Of a stretch of 64,000 bases of DNA, positions 1 through 9,879 are shown piece after piece. The position numbers and the translations under genes are program-made. Within the stretch, counting starts at the first letter, position 1, and each line of letters begins with the position of its first letter. The notes under the pieces are model-generated. The model made no database searches and had not been told where the DNA came from. It saw nothing but the letters and a program-made list of their open reading frames with translations. Origin of the DNA: Hermetia illucens (taxonomy: Eukaryota; Arthropoda; Insecta; Diptera; Stratiomyidae); the NCBI RefSeq assembly GCF_905115235.1, contig NC_051852.1, positions 36,095,199 to 36,159,198 of the forward strand, given 5' to 3'.

Positions 1-421
1 GCCGATACCACAAATACCTGCCGGGGACGCAGGGAACTCTCTACATTTAGGCAGGATTTGCATGGTAAAGTAAGTCAGATTATGTTGCCATTTTCCGTGA
101 TTCATAAAGCCAACATATTAGAAAATAGCTTAAATATCAACATTCCATTAATGTTTTAATAATTATTTAATAAAACTATTAAAAACTTCGGACTACAACT
201 AAGTAAAGTATAAATGCGGAGTTGCGGTTTGAAGTATCTGTTAATCATGAATAGAAAGTTATTTGAGTTGCTATAAAATAAATGGATAAATTTCTCTCAA
301 ATCTAATTTTAGTAGATTAAATAATATCAGGGCAGGAGAAAATCGTTAAATATTAAAAACTTTTGAGTAACTCCAATAATTATTCAAAAATTTTCTAGAA
401 TGAAAACCAAAATGTCGACTA

Positions 422-504
422 CCGCCCTTCGCGGTTCTCATGAGTTGATGCTCTTTCAGCAGATTTCGGTTTTCAGACATTGTCAAACTGTTAAGTTTGT
501 GTTT
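422..504 (+). promoter_or_regulatory. H1 copy 1 promoter block
   Basis: Three blocks recur upstream of the H1 genes. A box ending in TTCTCATGA lies at 422-442. The inverted repeat CAAACT-N4-AGTTTG lies at 484-499. TTTGTGTTT at 496-504 is the reverse complement of AAACACAAA, the known H1-specific box core. No TATA consensus precedes the ATG. Bases 1-543 as a whole match the 5' flanks of copies 2 to 4, so this is the upstream part of a duplicated unit. Confidence 0.65.
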
Positions 505-543
505 ATATTTCGGGAATTTATCTAGTATTCCAGCCTATTCGCT

Positions 544-1167
544 ATGGCAGAAGGATCAGCACCAGTCGCCGCCCCAGCCGCAGCCAGCCCGAAGAAAGGA
601 AAGAAAGCAGCAGGTGCACCGAAGAAGCCGAAGTCCAAACCAACTCATCCCCCAACTTCTTCGATGGTAAACGCCGCTATCAAATCTCTGAAGGAACGTG
701 GAGGCTCATCGCTGCCTGCTATCAAGAAATACTTGGCCGCCAACTACAAAGTGGATGTTGTCAAATTGGCTCCTTTCATCAAGAAGTACCTGAAGAGCGC
801 TGTTACCTCTGGAAAATTGGTGCAAACTAAAGGAAGTGGTGCCTCCGGTTCATTCAAGCTCCCAGCGAAGGAGAAGACGGAAAAGGCGGCTAAACCGAAG
901 AAGGCAGCAGCAAAGAAACCTAAAGCCGCCGCTAAACCAAAGAAGGCGGGTGAGAAGAAAACAGCTAAACCGAAGAAGCCAGCCGCAGCTAAGAAAGCAG
1001 CATCTGGTGCCGCTAAAGCAGCCAAGAAATCTGGAACTGTAAAGGCCAAGGCACCAAAGGAGAAAAAAGCGAAAGCCCCAAAAGTAGCTAAAAAGGCACC
1101 AAAGCCTAAGAAGGCAGGAGGAGCAACAAAGAAAGCGGCTCCCAAAAAGGCAGCAGCCAAGAAGTAA
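544..1167 (+). CDS. H1: Histone H1, copy 1 (207 aa)
   Basis: Linker histone: binds nucleosomal DNA at entry and exit and compacts chromatin in the nucleus. The Ala/Pro/Lys N-terminal tail covers about residues 1-34. The winged-helix globular domain (about 35-108) shows SHPPT-like [25 protein letters not shown] and the [10 protein letters not shown] end. The C-terminal tail to 207 is almost only Lys, Ala and Pro, with AKPKK and KAPKEKK units. There are no introns, as usual for replication-dependent histones. The ATG chosen starts MAEGSAP, as in copy 2, and the other copies begin MAEES. Residue 73 is Val where the others have Gln, Thr, Asp or Glu. The long antisense readings are by-products of the biased code. 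Confidence 0.97.
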   Translation: MAEGSAPVAAPAAASPKKGKKAAGAPKKPKSKPTHPPTSSMVNAAIKSLKERGGSSLPAIKKYLAANYKVDVVKLAPFIKKYLKSAVTSGKLVQTKGSGASGSFKLPAKEKTEKAAKPKKAAAKKPKAAAKPKKAGEKKTAKPKKPAAAKKAASGAAKAAKKSGTVKAKAPKEKKAKAPKVAKKAPKPKKAGGATKKAAPKKAAAKK

Positions 1168-1220
1168 ATTGTGAATAGAGTCGATCTCTATTTATGTGAG
1201 GATTCCTCACAAAACCCAAA

Positions 1221-1264
1221 AGTCCTTTTCAGGGCTGCCATACATTTTTACAAAGAGTAAAATT
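1221..1264 (+). terminator. Histone 3' stem-loop and downstream element, copy 1
   Basis: The 16-nt stem-loop AGTCCTTTTCAGGGCT lies at 1221-1236, 53 nt after the stop codon: six-pair stem, TTTC loop, one T:G wobble pair. The purine-rich element CAAAGAGTAAAATT follows at about 1251. This is the SLBP / U7 snRNP signal for 3' ends of non-polyadenylated histone mRNA. The wobble is not present in most other copies. Confidence 0.9.
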
Positions 1265-1530
1265 CCATTTCTGCTTTAATTATACTGTTGTACCGCTTTT
1301 CGCCCGCGATAATTCCCAGGCTTTTCCACTACGGGCAGATGAAGTAGGGACTCGGAAGCGACTATCAAATGATGACTTCCAGGTCGACGTGAGCCGCTTT
1401 TTTGGTTACGCACATTCAGAAGAGTATTCCTAAATCTATTGCAGGTGAGGCAGATATTCACGTTGAACTCGCAGGACCTTGAAACCTTATTACTGCCTCG
1501 TTGATTTACTGTCCTAGACCTTGAGCATTC
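1265..1530. repeat. H1-unit 3' spacer, truncated
   Basis: Matches the sequence after H1 copies 2 and the fragment at 3755 (for example CTATCAAATGATGA and ATTCCTAAATCTATT). It stops near 1480-1530 where RTE sequence begins. No gene is seen. Confidence 0.6.
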
Positions 1531-2900
1531 GTTGGTGTAACTAGCCTGTAGCTTCCATATTTAGTTTGGCTGTAATTCCATCGGCTGCTGGCATGGGTTG
1601 TTTCTTCCGTCTTTGGTAGCGGCAGTCACGGTTGGTGCGATAGTCCAGAGGGTACAGCTTCAGCCTCTACATTTCGTTGCACTGAGTTCGAATCCCAGTC
1701 GTCAAGGATGTCCGTGCTTGTCTTGCATATGTCTCGTTACTGTGTACTTATCACCTGCACAGCATGAATTGCGATGCTAATGAAACTGAAGCATGTTCAG
1801 AGTCTTTGTGGATGCCCTACATTCCCCTGAGGAGCTAACAGAAATTGCTACGAGAATTTGTGCGTCGTTGTCAGGTGTCGAGATCTATAGTTCGCCCCTA
1901 TACTGGTTGCAGAGCAGTTAATATTTAACTCGTCGATCTAATATGCCCATACGGTTGGAAATCAGATTTCCCTCTTTGCCTCGGCAGGATGAGTATCGCT
2001 TTTTTCAGCCGACTTGTTGGTAATACTTCTACAGCTAGTGCGGTTGCTCCGTGTAGTTTACTGACTTGATGGTTCTCTCAGGCTTCCTATTTCTGTCTGT
2101 GAAGTTGCCTCCATACTCGGCCGATTTCTTGATAGGTCACTCCGCGTGCCAAGGTTCTTTGAGTTTACCGCATTGGCAGGTATGTGAAATCTTCCGTTCC
2201 GTTGCTAGTTTGAATTCATTTTCCAATTATCATTAATGATAACGCTCTTGAGGTAGTTGTCAAGATAATTTTTCGCTCCTTCATCTCTAGGACGTCTGTT
2301 AGCTACTGGTATTGCACTTCGCCTTATAGGTGTTACGGAGGACTGTGCTATTGATTGCTTGAGTATTCAGTGTCGCCTAATTGTCGAAGGGGATTCTCGG
2401 TGGTCTTGCTATTTGGGCTCGGAACTTCATGCCAACGAGGGTGATTAGAGTTTATATTGCCCCCCCCCCATATGTTGTGACATTAATCAAGGTTGAGAGG
2501 TATTGGCTATCAATTAACACGGAGTTAATTTGGTTGACAGTGGTCCCGTCATTTGAAACCATGTTTGTTTGTAGACTTCTTTCCACGCAAACCGGTTACT
2601 TTCCACAACCATTTCATGCGAAACTGCTAGTTGAATAATCCGCAATCCTCCTCACTCGGCAGCCAAAAGCATGATTTTGTCGTTGGGTCGGGTCGTCTGG
2701 TAGCGTAGACCCCTTCATATTTGTATCGCAAGCGCAGATTACATAGCCGCTTGCTTATGTTTGCAAAGTTGATAACAACCGGTTTCATTTTTGGCTGACT
2801 GCGAAATTTTCTGTCACCCAGTTCATAGTGAACGGTTTTGATTCTTTCAATGGCTCTCGTTTCTTACATTTCATATAGGAAATCCACGTAACTTGGTATA
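1530..2900 (-). mobile_element. RTE-clade LINE remnant A (endonuclease to linker region)
   Basis: The minus strand matches, with many substitutions and gaps, the RTE copy at 35290-36970. Both share the TGTAATTCCATCGGCT and AATATGCCCAT blocks and the stretch coding the endonuclease-RT linker. No long reading frame survives. A tRNA-like segment interrupts it at about 1632-1900. It lies downstream of H1 copy 1 and cuts that unit's spacer. The ends are approximate. Confidence 0.6.
1632..1900 (+). mobile_element. Possible tRNA-derived SINE inside RTE remnant A
   Basis: This about 270-bp block is absent from the same position of the RTE copy at 35500-35690. It has an A-box-like TAGTCCAGAGGG near 1641 and a B-box-like AGTTCGAATCCC about 44 bp later, the spacing of a type-2 pol III promoter. 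I saw no second copy in the window and no clean target duplication, so the SINE call is tentative. Confidence 0.4.
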
Positions 2901-3754
2901 TACTGCATTAGACACTTGACCCAAAGTTATTAAGCTTTAGGTTAATTTCTGGATAAGACTAAGTCGTTGGAGATAAGTTCTAGTATTAGGTTACATAGGG
3001 TTAATAAATTAAATGTGTCAAAACAGCATTCTTGTCTTTATAAATCAAAATCTATTGTCCAGTTTGACATTGTGCTGTCGTGTTTGAAGAACAGCTTACC
3101 CAGTACATCTCTGATCTGAAATTTTCTAGGTAAAGATGGCAATCCGTAACTCATCTCCTGAACTTTTCTTGCTTGCAGGATATGCCTCTGAACTTATGAC
3201 GTGAGGAGAGCAAGCTTATACTTTAAACATGCGGCTGGCCCGTTTCCTGCAAGGTTGGTGTGTACTGGCTCAAAAGTACGTTAAAAGCCACGGACTTACA
3301 CTGCACACCGTTGTCAGATATTATTGGCTCAGGGATTCTAAATAAATGAAAGATTCTTTTCTTTAAATATTCTACTTAAAAATGTGGTAACTACGAAATG
3401 AGTACTCGTTCTTCCCAACTACCAACCAGAAAACCCGTAATAGACTTTTGAAACCCAACAACTGTTTCTAACGCTCAGGACAGGCTTGTGCCTACTAAAA
3501 TTCACTCAACTTTGTCGGTGAAATTCAAATAGCTCGAATTAACACAGCGTGCTGAACCCACAAGTTATTTAGACTCTATACTCTATTTAGACTCTCTGTA
3601 ATCCGATTATCATGCCGCAGTTGCGAGGTGTGATGCCGTGAAGGGTTCAATCCTTGCGCGGGACTAAAAAGGCTCTTGGTTTTGACCTTATCGCGGACAA
3701 AATGATCCAAGAACTACCAATGTGTACCATCATCAACTGACACTCTGACATTCA
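2900..3754. other. Intergenic, nothing recognised
   Basis: AT-rich sequence with no convincing frame or repeat. A GGTTCAATCC-like T-arm near 3649 has no matching tRNA cloverleaf. Confidence 0.5.
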
Positions 3755-3838
3755 CTAGCTCAAAAGACACCAAAACCCAAGAAGGCAGCATGAGCAACAA
3801 AGAAAGCGGCTCCGCAAAAGGCAGCAGCCAAGAAGTAA
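3755..3838 (+). pseudogene. Histone H1 3'-end fragment
   Basis: Only the last about 28 codons of an H1 C-terminal tail remain (ACACCAAAACCCAAGAAGG to the AAGAAGTAA stop). An in-frame TGA follows the GCAGCA at 3785-3790. The globular domain, start and promoter are missing. The 3' flank and stem-loop are whole. It is the remains of a tandem unit between copies 1 and 2. Confidence 0.85.
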
Positions 3839-3891
3839 ATTGTGAATGGAGTTGATTTCTATTTCATTGAGGAATCCTCACAAAGCACAAA

Positions 3892-3935
3892 AGTCCTTTT
3901 CAGGACTGCCATACAGTGTTACAAAGAGTAAAATT
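3892..3935 (+). terminator. Histone stem-loop and downstream element of the H1 fragment
   Basis: A perfect AGTCCTTTTCAGGACT lies at 3892-3907, with ACAAAGAGTAAAATT at about 3921. Both are intact although no gene remains upstream. Confidence 0.85.
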
Positions 3936-4727
3936 TCATATATGCTTTGTTTACATTGTTGGGAACAAACAAATTCGAACCCTATTTGCCCGAGCGATAA
4001 TTTTCAATCTTTCTTGTTCCCCTGCGGACAGATCCAGTATGGACACGCAAGCGATTATCAAATGATGAGTTCGAGGCTATAAGCCGCTTCTTTTGTGACG
4101 CACATTAAGATAATTCCTAAATCTACTGCAGATCACTGAGTGCAAGTACCCAACTGAGAAAAAAAACAAGCGAAGGTAGATTGACATACATTATGTAAAA
4201 GCCACTGTCTTTCCTGGGAAAGAGCCCAATACTATGGCTGATCGATTTCAATGCACGGTAGAGCTGGTCTCACCAGACGCTACCTTGCGGATCAGCGTGA
4301 CCTAAAGCGGCTACGGATCTTGCTTATTCGAGCACTACAACGAAGGAGTAAGTTGCTCTCCCGTCATTAAGTAGATGCGGGCTCAGAGCTACTCTATCCT
4401 GAAATAAAAATTTTGGGTATCTAAACTGGAACCAACCAAGGTTGCAAATCTGACGGCTTTGATGAAAATAATTCATACCCTCGCCAACAGGCAAAGGAGC
4501 AAGGTAGCTTCTGATGAAACCGTTCAGCCAAACAATGTTTTTAAGGTGCTTACTCTGTTTAAGCAACTGCAGTTTAAAGTTGTTTTTCATGTCCCCCATT
4601 GTCATCTTAATGAGGTAGGCGAGCTTGTCGACCCATTCGAAATGATATCCGTTCATTGTGATTCTCTCTCATTGAGGTAGCTTTTCGCGTTTGGGTTATG
4701 TATTTAGTTTTCGACTTGTTGACCCAG
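3936..4727. repeat. H1-unit 3' spacer (unit of the fragment)
   Basis: Matches 7551-8700 after copy 2, including AGATAATTCCTAAATCTACT, the GTTGCAAATCTGACGGC site and TTTTCGACTTGTTGACC. This copy lacks the LINE insertion found at the same site after copy 2. A 110-codon minus-strand frame here (4324-4656) resembles one after copy 2 but I recognise no protein. Confidence 0.6.
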
Positions 4728-5605
4728 AGTCTAAGACAAGGGGATGCTCTATCTGCCTCCTCTTTAACCTGGTCCTGGAAAAAGTGATTCGTGATGCTGA
4801 GATGAATGCGGGAGGCGCCATCCTCTTTAAGTCCACCCAAATACTGGTCTATATTGACGATATTGACATCATGGGAAGAACAACCCGAAATGTACAGTCT
4901 ACTTTCATCCAGATCGAGCAGGCGGCGCGAGTTCTTGGGCTGTATATTAATGAAAGTAAGACGAAGTACAGTATGGTGACAGCGTCAACTCCAAAAATCA
5001 AAGAACGAACAACATCGAATCGCACTGGTCAAACGAAAACAATATAGACAGGATGCTACAACTTTGAGCCCGGTGACAGCTTCTCCTATCTAGAGTTGAA
5101 AATCACAACCGATAACAACTACGACGATGAAATTCGCGCACGGCTATTAGCAGCCAAGTAGACTCTCTTGTTAGCAGCCAAGAGAGTCTATTTTAGCTTA
5201 CAAAAACTGTTTCGGATCGAACCTCTTACTGTATAAGACTACCACTTCTCATTTGTTTCTCCGAGACTTGAGTTCTTAGCAGGAAAAACTGCGAATTCTT
5301 GGCCGCGTTTGAGAGAAGAATCTCCCAAAGAATTTTTGGACCCCTACATGAGAATGAACGATTCCGTAGCCTACATAACGACGACACGTGGTCGTCTGGT
5401 TGGGGATAAAAACCGGCTCAATAGGTTGCGGTGGGTGGGTCACTTAATGCGTATGAACGAGGATGATCCAACCCGGAAAGTCTATAAGGGCCATATCTAT
5501 GGTCGAGAAAGAAGATGGGACTGACCCTGCCTGAGATGGAGCGATGACGTAGGCCAGACAGATTTTTGGAATTTCGAATTGGTGGACTTCGGCGCAAAAT
5601 CGGGA
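4728..5605 (+). mobile_element. RTE-clade LINE remnant B (3' half of reverse transcriptase)
   Basis: Translations show FNLVLEKVIRDAEMN, the catalytic box as YIDDIDIMGRTT (usual YADD changed to YIDD), LGLYINESKTKY, and the RTE C-terminal WVGHLMRMNEDDPTRKVYKG. Frame changes and stops separate these parts, so it is dead. 5'-truncated; the 3' tail with GATGATGAT is missing. It sits in H1-unit spacer: CGACTTGTTGACC occurs on both sides (4709 and about 5863). Confidence 0.85.
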
Positions 5606-6290
5606 TGTCTATCAAAACCAATTTAAAAGACTCCCGGAACTGGGAGGAGTCTGAAAAGCGTGACAGACGCATAAAATTAACATGTTGGGTGTTGGTATAG
5701 TCTAGATCCAGCGCTGCGTAATAAGCAGAATTGGGCTGAACATAAACATAAACAAAACCGATGTTGGCAACTTGTCTATCCGCTCGAAATATTATTTTTC
5801 CATCATAATTCTGCCTCATGGGAACTAGTGTTTCGCGTTTGCGACATGAATGTAGTCAGTTTTCGACTTGTTGACCATGAGTCTCAGCTCAGTTTCCATT
5901 GATTATATAGATGTGTAGATATTGCGAGGTCATACATATGGTGCCCACTGAGTTTGCAATCCTCACGACGTACTGCTGGGTTGAATTATTTCGCATTGTG
6001 GTTTTTACCAAATGAAGTAGACCTTTCTGATTTCCTCCTACGTTATAGATGTCTGACGATTTGGAGTGGCCAAGGAAGAATTAGTTTCAAGTGTTCTTTA
6101 GAAGCTTCGGTCGTTCAACTATGCCAAGGATGAGTTGGACGTTTTCTTAGAAGTTAATTGGGAAATTTCGTATCGTTTGCGAGGTTTACGATTAATTTAT
6201 AAAGCATACTCCAAACATCTAAATATTTCTAAAATATTTCGATTATTTGAGATGTCAAAATCAAAAGATAATTCATATCGAAAGTGAGCC
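5606..6290. repeat. H1-unit spacer
   Basis: 5606-5825 is unassigned. From 5830 on it matches 8690-9020 after copy 2 (CGACTTGTTGACC, the ACCAAATGAAGTAGACC block), then the upstream flank of other H1 units (GTCGTTCAACTATGCCAAG, also near 10920 and 19340). No gene. Confidence 0.5.
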
Positions 6291-6708
6291 AATGCCAAAA
6301 ATAATGTGGACAGACGGTAGAAACTATCTACATTTGGGAGGGATTTGCATACTAAAGTAAGTCACATGAAGTTGCCATTTTCCGTAATTCGTAAAGTCAA
6401 CATATTAAAAGATAGCTTGAATATCAACATTCCATTAATGTTTTAATAATTATTTAATAAAACTATTAAAAACTTCGGACTACAACTAAGTAAAGTATAG
6501 ATGCGGAGTTGCGGTTTGAAATATCTGTTAATCATGAATAGAAAGTTATTTGAGTTGCTATAAAATAAATGGAGAAATTTCTCTCAAATCTAATTTTAGT
6601 GGATTAAATAATATCAGGTTAGGAGATAATTGTTAAATGATAAAAACTCTTGAGTTACTCCAATAATTATTCAATAATTTTGTGAAATGAAAACCAAAAT
6701 GTCAACTA

Positions 6709-6791
6709 TCGCTCTTCGCGGTTCTCATGAGTTGATGCTCTTTCAGCAGATTTCGGTTATCAGACATTGTCAAACTGTTAAGTTTGTGTTT
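6709..6791 (+). promoter_or_regulatory. H1 copy 2 promoter block
   Basis: CGCTCTTCGCGGTTCTCATGA lies at about 6710-6730. The CAAACT-N4-AGTTTG inverted repeat is at 6771-6786 and the reversed H1 box TTTGTGTTT at 6783-6791. The order and spacing match copy 1. The whole 6290-6830 flank is a copy of 1-543. Confidence 0.65.
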
Positions 6792-6830
6792 ACATTTCGA
6801 GAATTTACCTAGTATTCCAACCTATTCGCT

Positions 6831-7454
6831 ATGGCAGAAGGATCAGCACCAGTCGTCGCCCCAGCCGCAGCCAGCCCGAAGAAAGGAAAGAAAGCAGCAG
6901 GTGGACCGAAGAAGCCGAAGTCAAAACCAACTCATCCCCCAACTTCTTCAATGGTGAACGCCGCTATCAAGGCTTTGAAGGAACGTGGAGGTTCATCGCT
7001 GCCTGCCATCAAGAAGTACTTGGCCGCCAACTACAAAGTTGATGTCCAGAAACTGGCTCCTTTCATCAAGAAGTACCTGAAGAGCGCTGTTACCGCCGGA
7101 AAATTGGTGCAAACTAAGGGAAGTGGCGCCTCAGGTTCATTCAAACTCCCAGCTAAGGAGAAGACGGAAAAGGCGGCTAAACCAAAGAAGGCAGCGGCAA
7201 AGAAACCTAAAGCCGCCGCTAAACCAAAGAAGGCGGGTGAGAAGAAAACAGCTAAACCGAAAAAGCCTGCAGCAGCCAAAAAGGCAGCCACTGGTGCCGC
7301 TAAAGCAGCAAAGAAATCTGGAACTGTAAAATCCAAGGCACCAAAGGAGAAGAAGGCGAAAGCCCCAAAAGTAGCTAAAAAGGCACCAAAGCCAAAGAAG
7401 GCAGCAGGTGCAACAAAGAAAGCGGCTCCCAAAAAGGCAGCTGCGAAGAAGTAA
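6831..7454 (+). CDS. H1: Histone H1, copy 2 (207 aa)
   Basis: Intronless linker histone of the same length as copy 1. It has the N-terminal tail, winged helix (about 35-108) with [19 protein letters not shown] and [13 protein letters not shown], and a Lys/Ala/Pro tail ending [11 protein letters not shown]. It differs from copy 1 by few conservative changes, such as V9, G25, A48, Q73, A89 and S170. This fits a recent tandem duplicate under purifying selection. The start MAEGSAP is fixed by alignment with the other copies and the conserved GCTATGGCAGAAG context. Confidence 0.97.
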   Translation: MAEGSAPVVAPAAASPKKGKKAAGGPKKPKSKPTHPPTSSMVNAAIKALKERGGSSLPAIKKYLAANYKVDVQKLAPFIKKYLKSAVTAGKLVQTKGSGASGSFKLPAKEKTEKAAKPKKAAAKKPKAAAKPKKAGEKKTAKPKKPAAAKKAATGAAKAAKKSGTVKSKAPKEKKAKAPKVAKKAPKPKKAAGATKKAAPKKAAAKK

Positions 7455-7507
7455 ATTGTGAATAGAATCGATTTCTATTTCATTGAGGATTCCTCACAAA
7501 CTAAAAC

Positions 7508-7550
7508 AGTCCTTTTCAGGACTACCATAAACCTTTACAAAGAGTAAAAT
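7508..7550 (+). terminator. Histone stem-loop and downstream element, copy 2
   Basis: Perfect AGTCCTTTTCAGGACT at 7508-7523, then CAAAGAGTAAAAT at about 7538. Confidence 0.9.
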
Positions 7551-8226
7551 TCGATTTCTGCTTCAATTACAGTGTTGTGCCGCTTTTCGTCCTCGCTGTT
7601 TCCCTACGGACAGTAGGGACCCGGAAGCGACTATCAAATGAGTTTGAGGCGGATGTGAGCCGCTTTTTTGGTTACGAACATTCAGAAGAGAATTCCTAAA
7701 TCTATTACAGATCGAACGAGTTCTCAACTGAGGAAAAAAATCAAACGAAATTAAATTAAATTTTGTAAAATGGCTTACTTGAAATTGAAATGCCATTAAG
7801 CAACATATTCTGGGCGATTTTGTTTTGCAATGAACTTTACGTTGTAAAAATATCATGCTGCAACACAGATTCTATTCTAGGCTAAGGCGAGTCAACCCCT
7901 TCCCTACCTCCATCAGGACTTCTTAAATGCTTAAATCTGAAGCTAATGCTGGTCAAATGTCCCACCATTCAGTGGGACCACTCTCCTTCCTGGGACATTG
8001 CAAAATTCTTATGCTGATCGATTTCGATCACAGGGTAGAGGCAATCTCACCAAACACCCGGCCCGGCTTCTCTGCGGATCATAATGACCCAAAGCGATTA
8101 CGGATCTTGTCGCCCTACAACGAAGGAGTTGGTTCTTAATTCAGTCCGGTTCGCCATCAAGTAGATAGAGCTCAAGAACACTATCCTAAAATAAAAATCG
8201 TGGGTATCTAAGCAAGAACCAACCGA
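7551..8226. repeat. H1-unit 3' spacer
   Basis: Homologous to 3936-4440 and partly to 1265-1480 and 12310-12780. No gene. It ends at the target site of the Jockey insertion that follows. Confidence 0.55.
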
Positions 8227-8478
8227 GGTTGCAAATCTGACGAAAAACAATAATTTTCGAAAAACAATTTTTATTACACCTATAACAATACAAGTCTAAA
8301 TTAACCTAACTTATGGCTTAAACTAACTTATCACTAAAGAATAAATTTGGAAATTCATGAAATTTTATCTGGAGGAAAAGTCAAAAAAAACCTCCACTCG
8401 TTAAATTTTTTTATAAAAGCAGGCGGGCGGGGAAGGAACTAGGATGTGGGTTGGGATCGGGGGGTTGCAAATCAGACG
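8227..8478 (-). mobile_element. 5'-truncated Jockey-type LINE 3' end with target duplication
   Basis: About 220 bp (8243-8462) match the 3' end of the Jockey copy at 61920-62400: TAAATTAACCTAACTTATGG, TTAAACTAACTTATCACTA and GGAGGAAAAGTC. The direct repeat GGTTGCAAATCTGACG flanks it at 8227-8242 and 8463-8478 with one mismatch. The uninterrupted site is present in the neighbouring unit at about 4440. This is a classic short, 5'-truncated target-primed insertion. Confidence 0.85.
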
Positions 8479-9060
8479 GCTTTGATGAATATAATTCATA
8501 CCCTTGCCAAGAGGCAAAGAAGGAAGGCAGTCTCTGATGAAACCATTCAGCCAAACAATGTTTTTGAAAAGCTTACACTTTCTTAGCAACTGCGATTTAA
8601 AGTTGTTTTTTGTGCTCTCCATTGTCACTTTAATGAGTAGGGATTCTTGGTAAACCGGAAACTCATTCGTTCGTTCATTGTGATTTTCTCTATTTTATTT
8701 AGTTTTCAACTTGTTGACCCGGAGTCCCACTGCTGCTAACTTGTACCTCCTGGATACAAAGTACTAGCCGGATCATTACATCCATGTTGTTTGCGTCCAC
8801 CACAATTTCAAGTGCTATCAGGGGGTTGAGACTATCTCATTAGTTGTGTCAGTTCATTCTGGGTGTTCTTTCGACTTTGCCTTCATTACTTATTTTTGTG
8901 GTTTTACCAAACGAACTAGACCTTTCGAATTTGCTTTGATATTGAAAACATGTAGAAACTTACAGTGGATAAGGAAGCATTAGTTGCAAGTGGTAGTTGT
9001 CGATTTTTTTAGAAGCCCTACCTTTGGTCACTTCAGATTGCCTTTATGCAAATATTTACC
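8479..9060. repeat. H1-unit 3' spacer, continued
   Basis: Matches 4455-4727 and 5830-6100 of the preceding unit. No gene is recognised. Confidence 0.5.
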
Positions 9061-9855
9061 AATGACAACGGACTACAGATTATCCAACCAGCAGTGTCGC
9101 ACGAAATTGTTGTTGGAAGTACCCGGTTTGCGGTGAAAGTGGTCCGCAAACATATAGGGAGGTCAATATAGACTCAAACTCGTTGGCACAATCAGGTGCA
9201 AGTGAATATTGAAGTCCTCCGTAACACCAATAAGGGATGGCATAATAGCCGCAGCTAGTAACGAAATGGACAAATGCTTCGTACCTGGTAATGCTGCACT
9301 TTCAAAGAACGCGGGCACGCGCGGAGACCTATCACAAACTCCACGAAGTGGAGAAACAACTTCACAGACAGAAAAAGGAAGCCTGGGAGATCCAAAACGT
9401 CTTTGAACATCAAAAATATAGGGAGCAACCACATCAGGGGCAAAATTTTTACCAACAAGTTGGTAAGACGAATCCTTGTACACCTCGATGCTCATCCTGC
9501 CGAGATAAAAAGGGAAATTTGGTTTTCGACTTTTGGGCATATTGGAGCGACGGATTGAGTACTTTGATCAACTGCTCATTCACCAAAATATCCAAATAGG
9601 TTGGAGCCCGCTATATAAAGACGACGGACATAAGTCGCTAAGGAACCGAACTGGTTAAAAATGGTGGCGACGAAATACATCAAGCGGTTCATCAGCTGAT
9701 GCTCAAGGTGTGGGATATCGAATCGTTATATGTCTCATATATAAAACAGGAGATATCACGCGGTGTAGCAATTATAGAGGTAACACTTTGGTGAGTACCA
9801 TTTATAAGATATTCCCCGCTATCTTGCTAGACGGCATAACCCCATAGGAGGGGAG
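9060..9855 (+). mobile_element. RTE-clade LINE remnant C (endonuclease end to early RT)
   Basis: Plus-strand translations match the RTE copy read on the minus strand at 35300-36340. They include CSSCRDKKGNLVFDF, VHQLMLKVWDIES and the weak GVAIIEVTLW counterpart of the NYRGITLL motif. It has several frame shifts and gaps and no 3' half. A run of 16 or so G residues at about 9857-9872 follows it. Confidence 0.7.
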
Positions 9856-9879
9856 GCGGGGGGGGGGGGGGGTTCTCTA

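Noticed and set aside
744-1160. Long antisense Ala/Phe/Gly-rich frames opposite every H1 gene (also at 7031, 11812, 20255, 42782, 45010, 60260)
   Set aside because: They follow from the AAG/GCC-rich codons of the H1 tail read backwards and appear at every copy. No start context or family resemblance.
3601-3670. tRNA gene
   Set aside because: A T-arm-like AAGGGTTCAATCCTT is present, but no acceptor, D or anticodon arms could be paired.
9857-9875. G-run as a regulatory or quadruplex element
   Set aside because: A single homopolymer at the end of a LINE remnant; more likely slippage or a sequencing feature.
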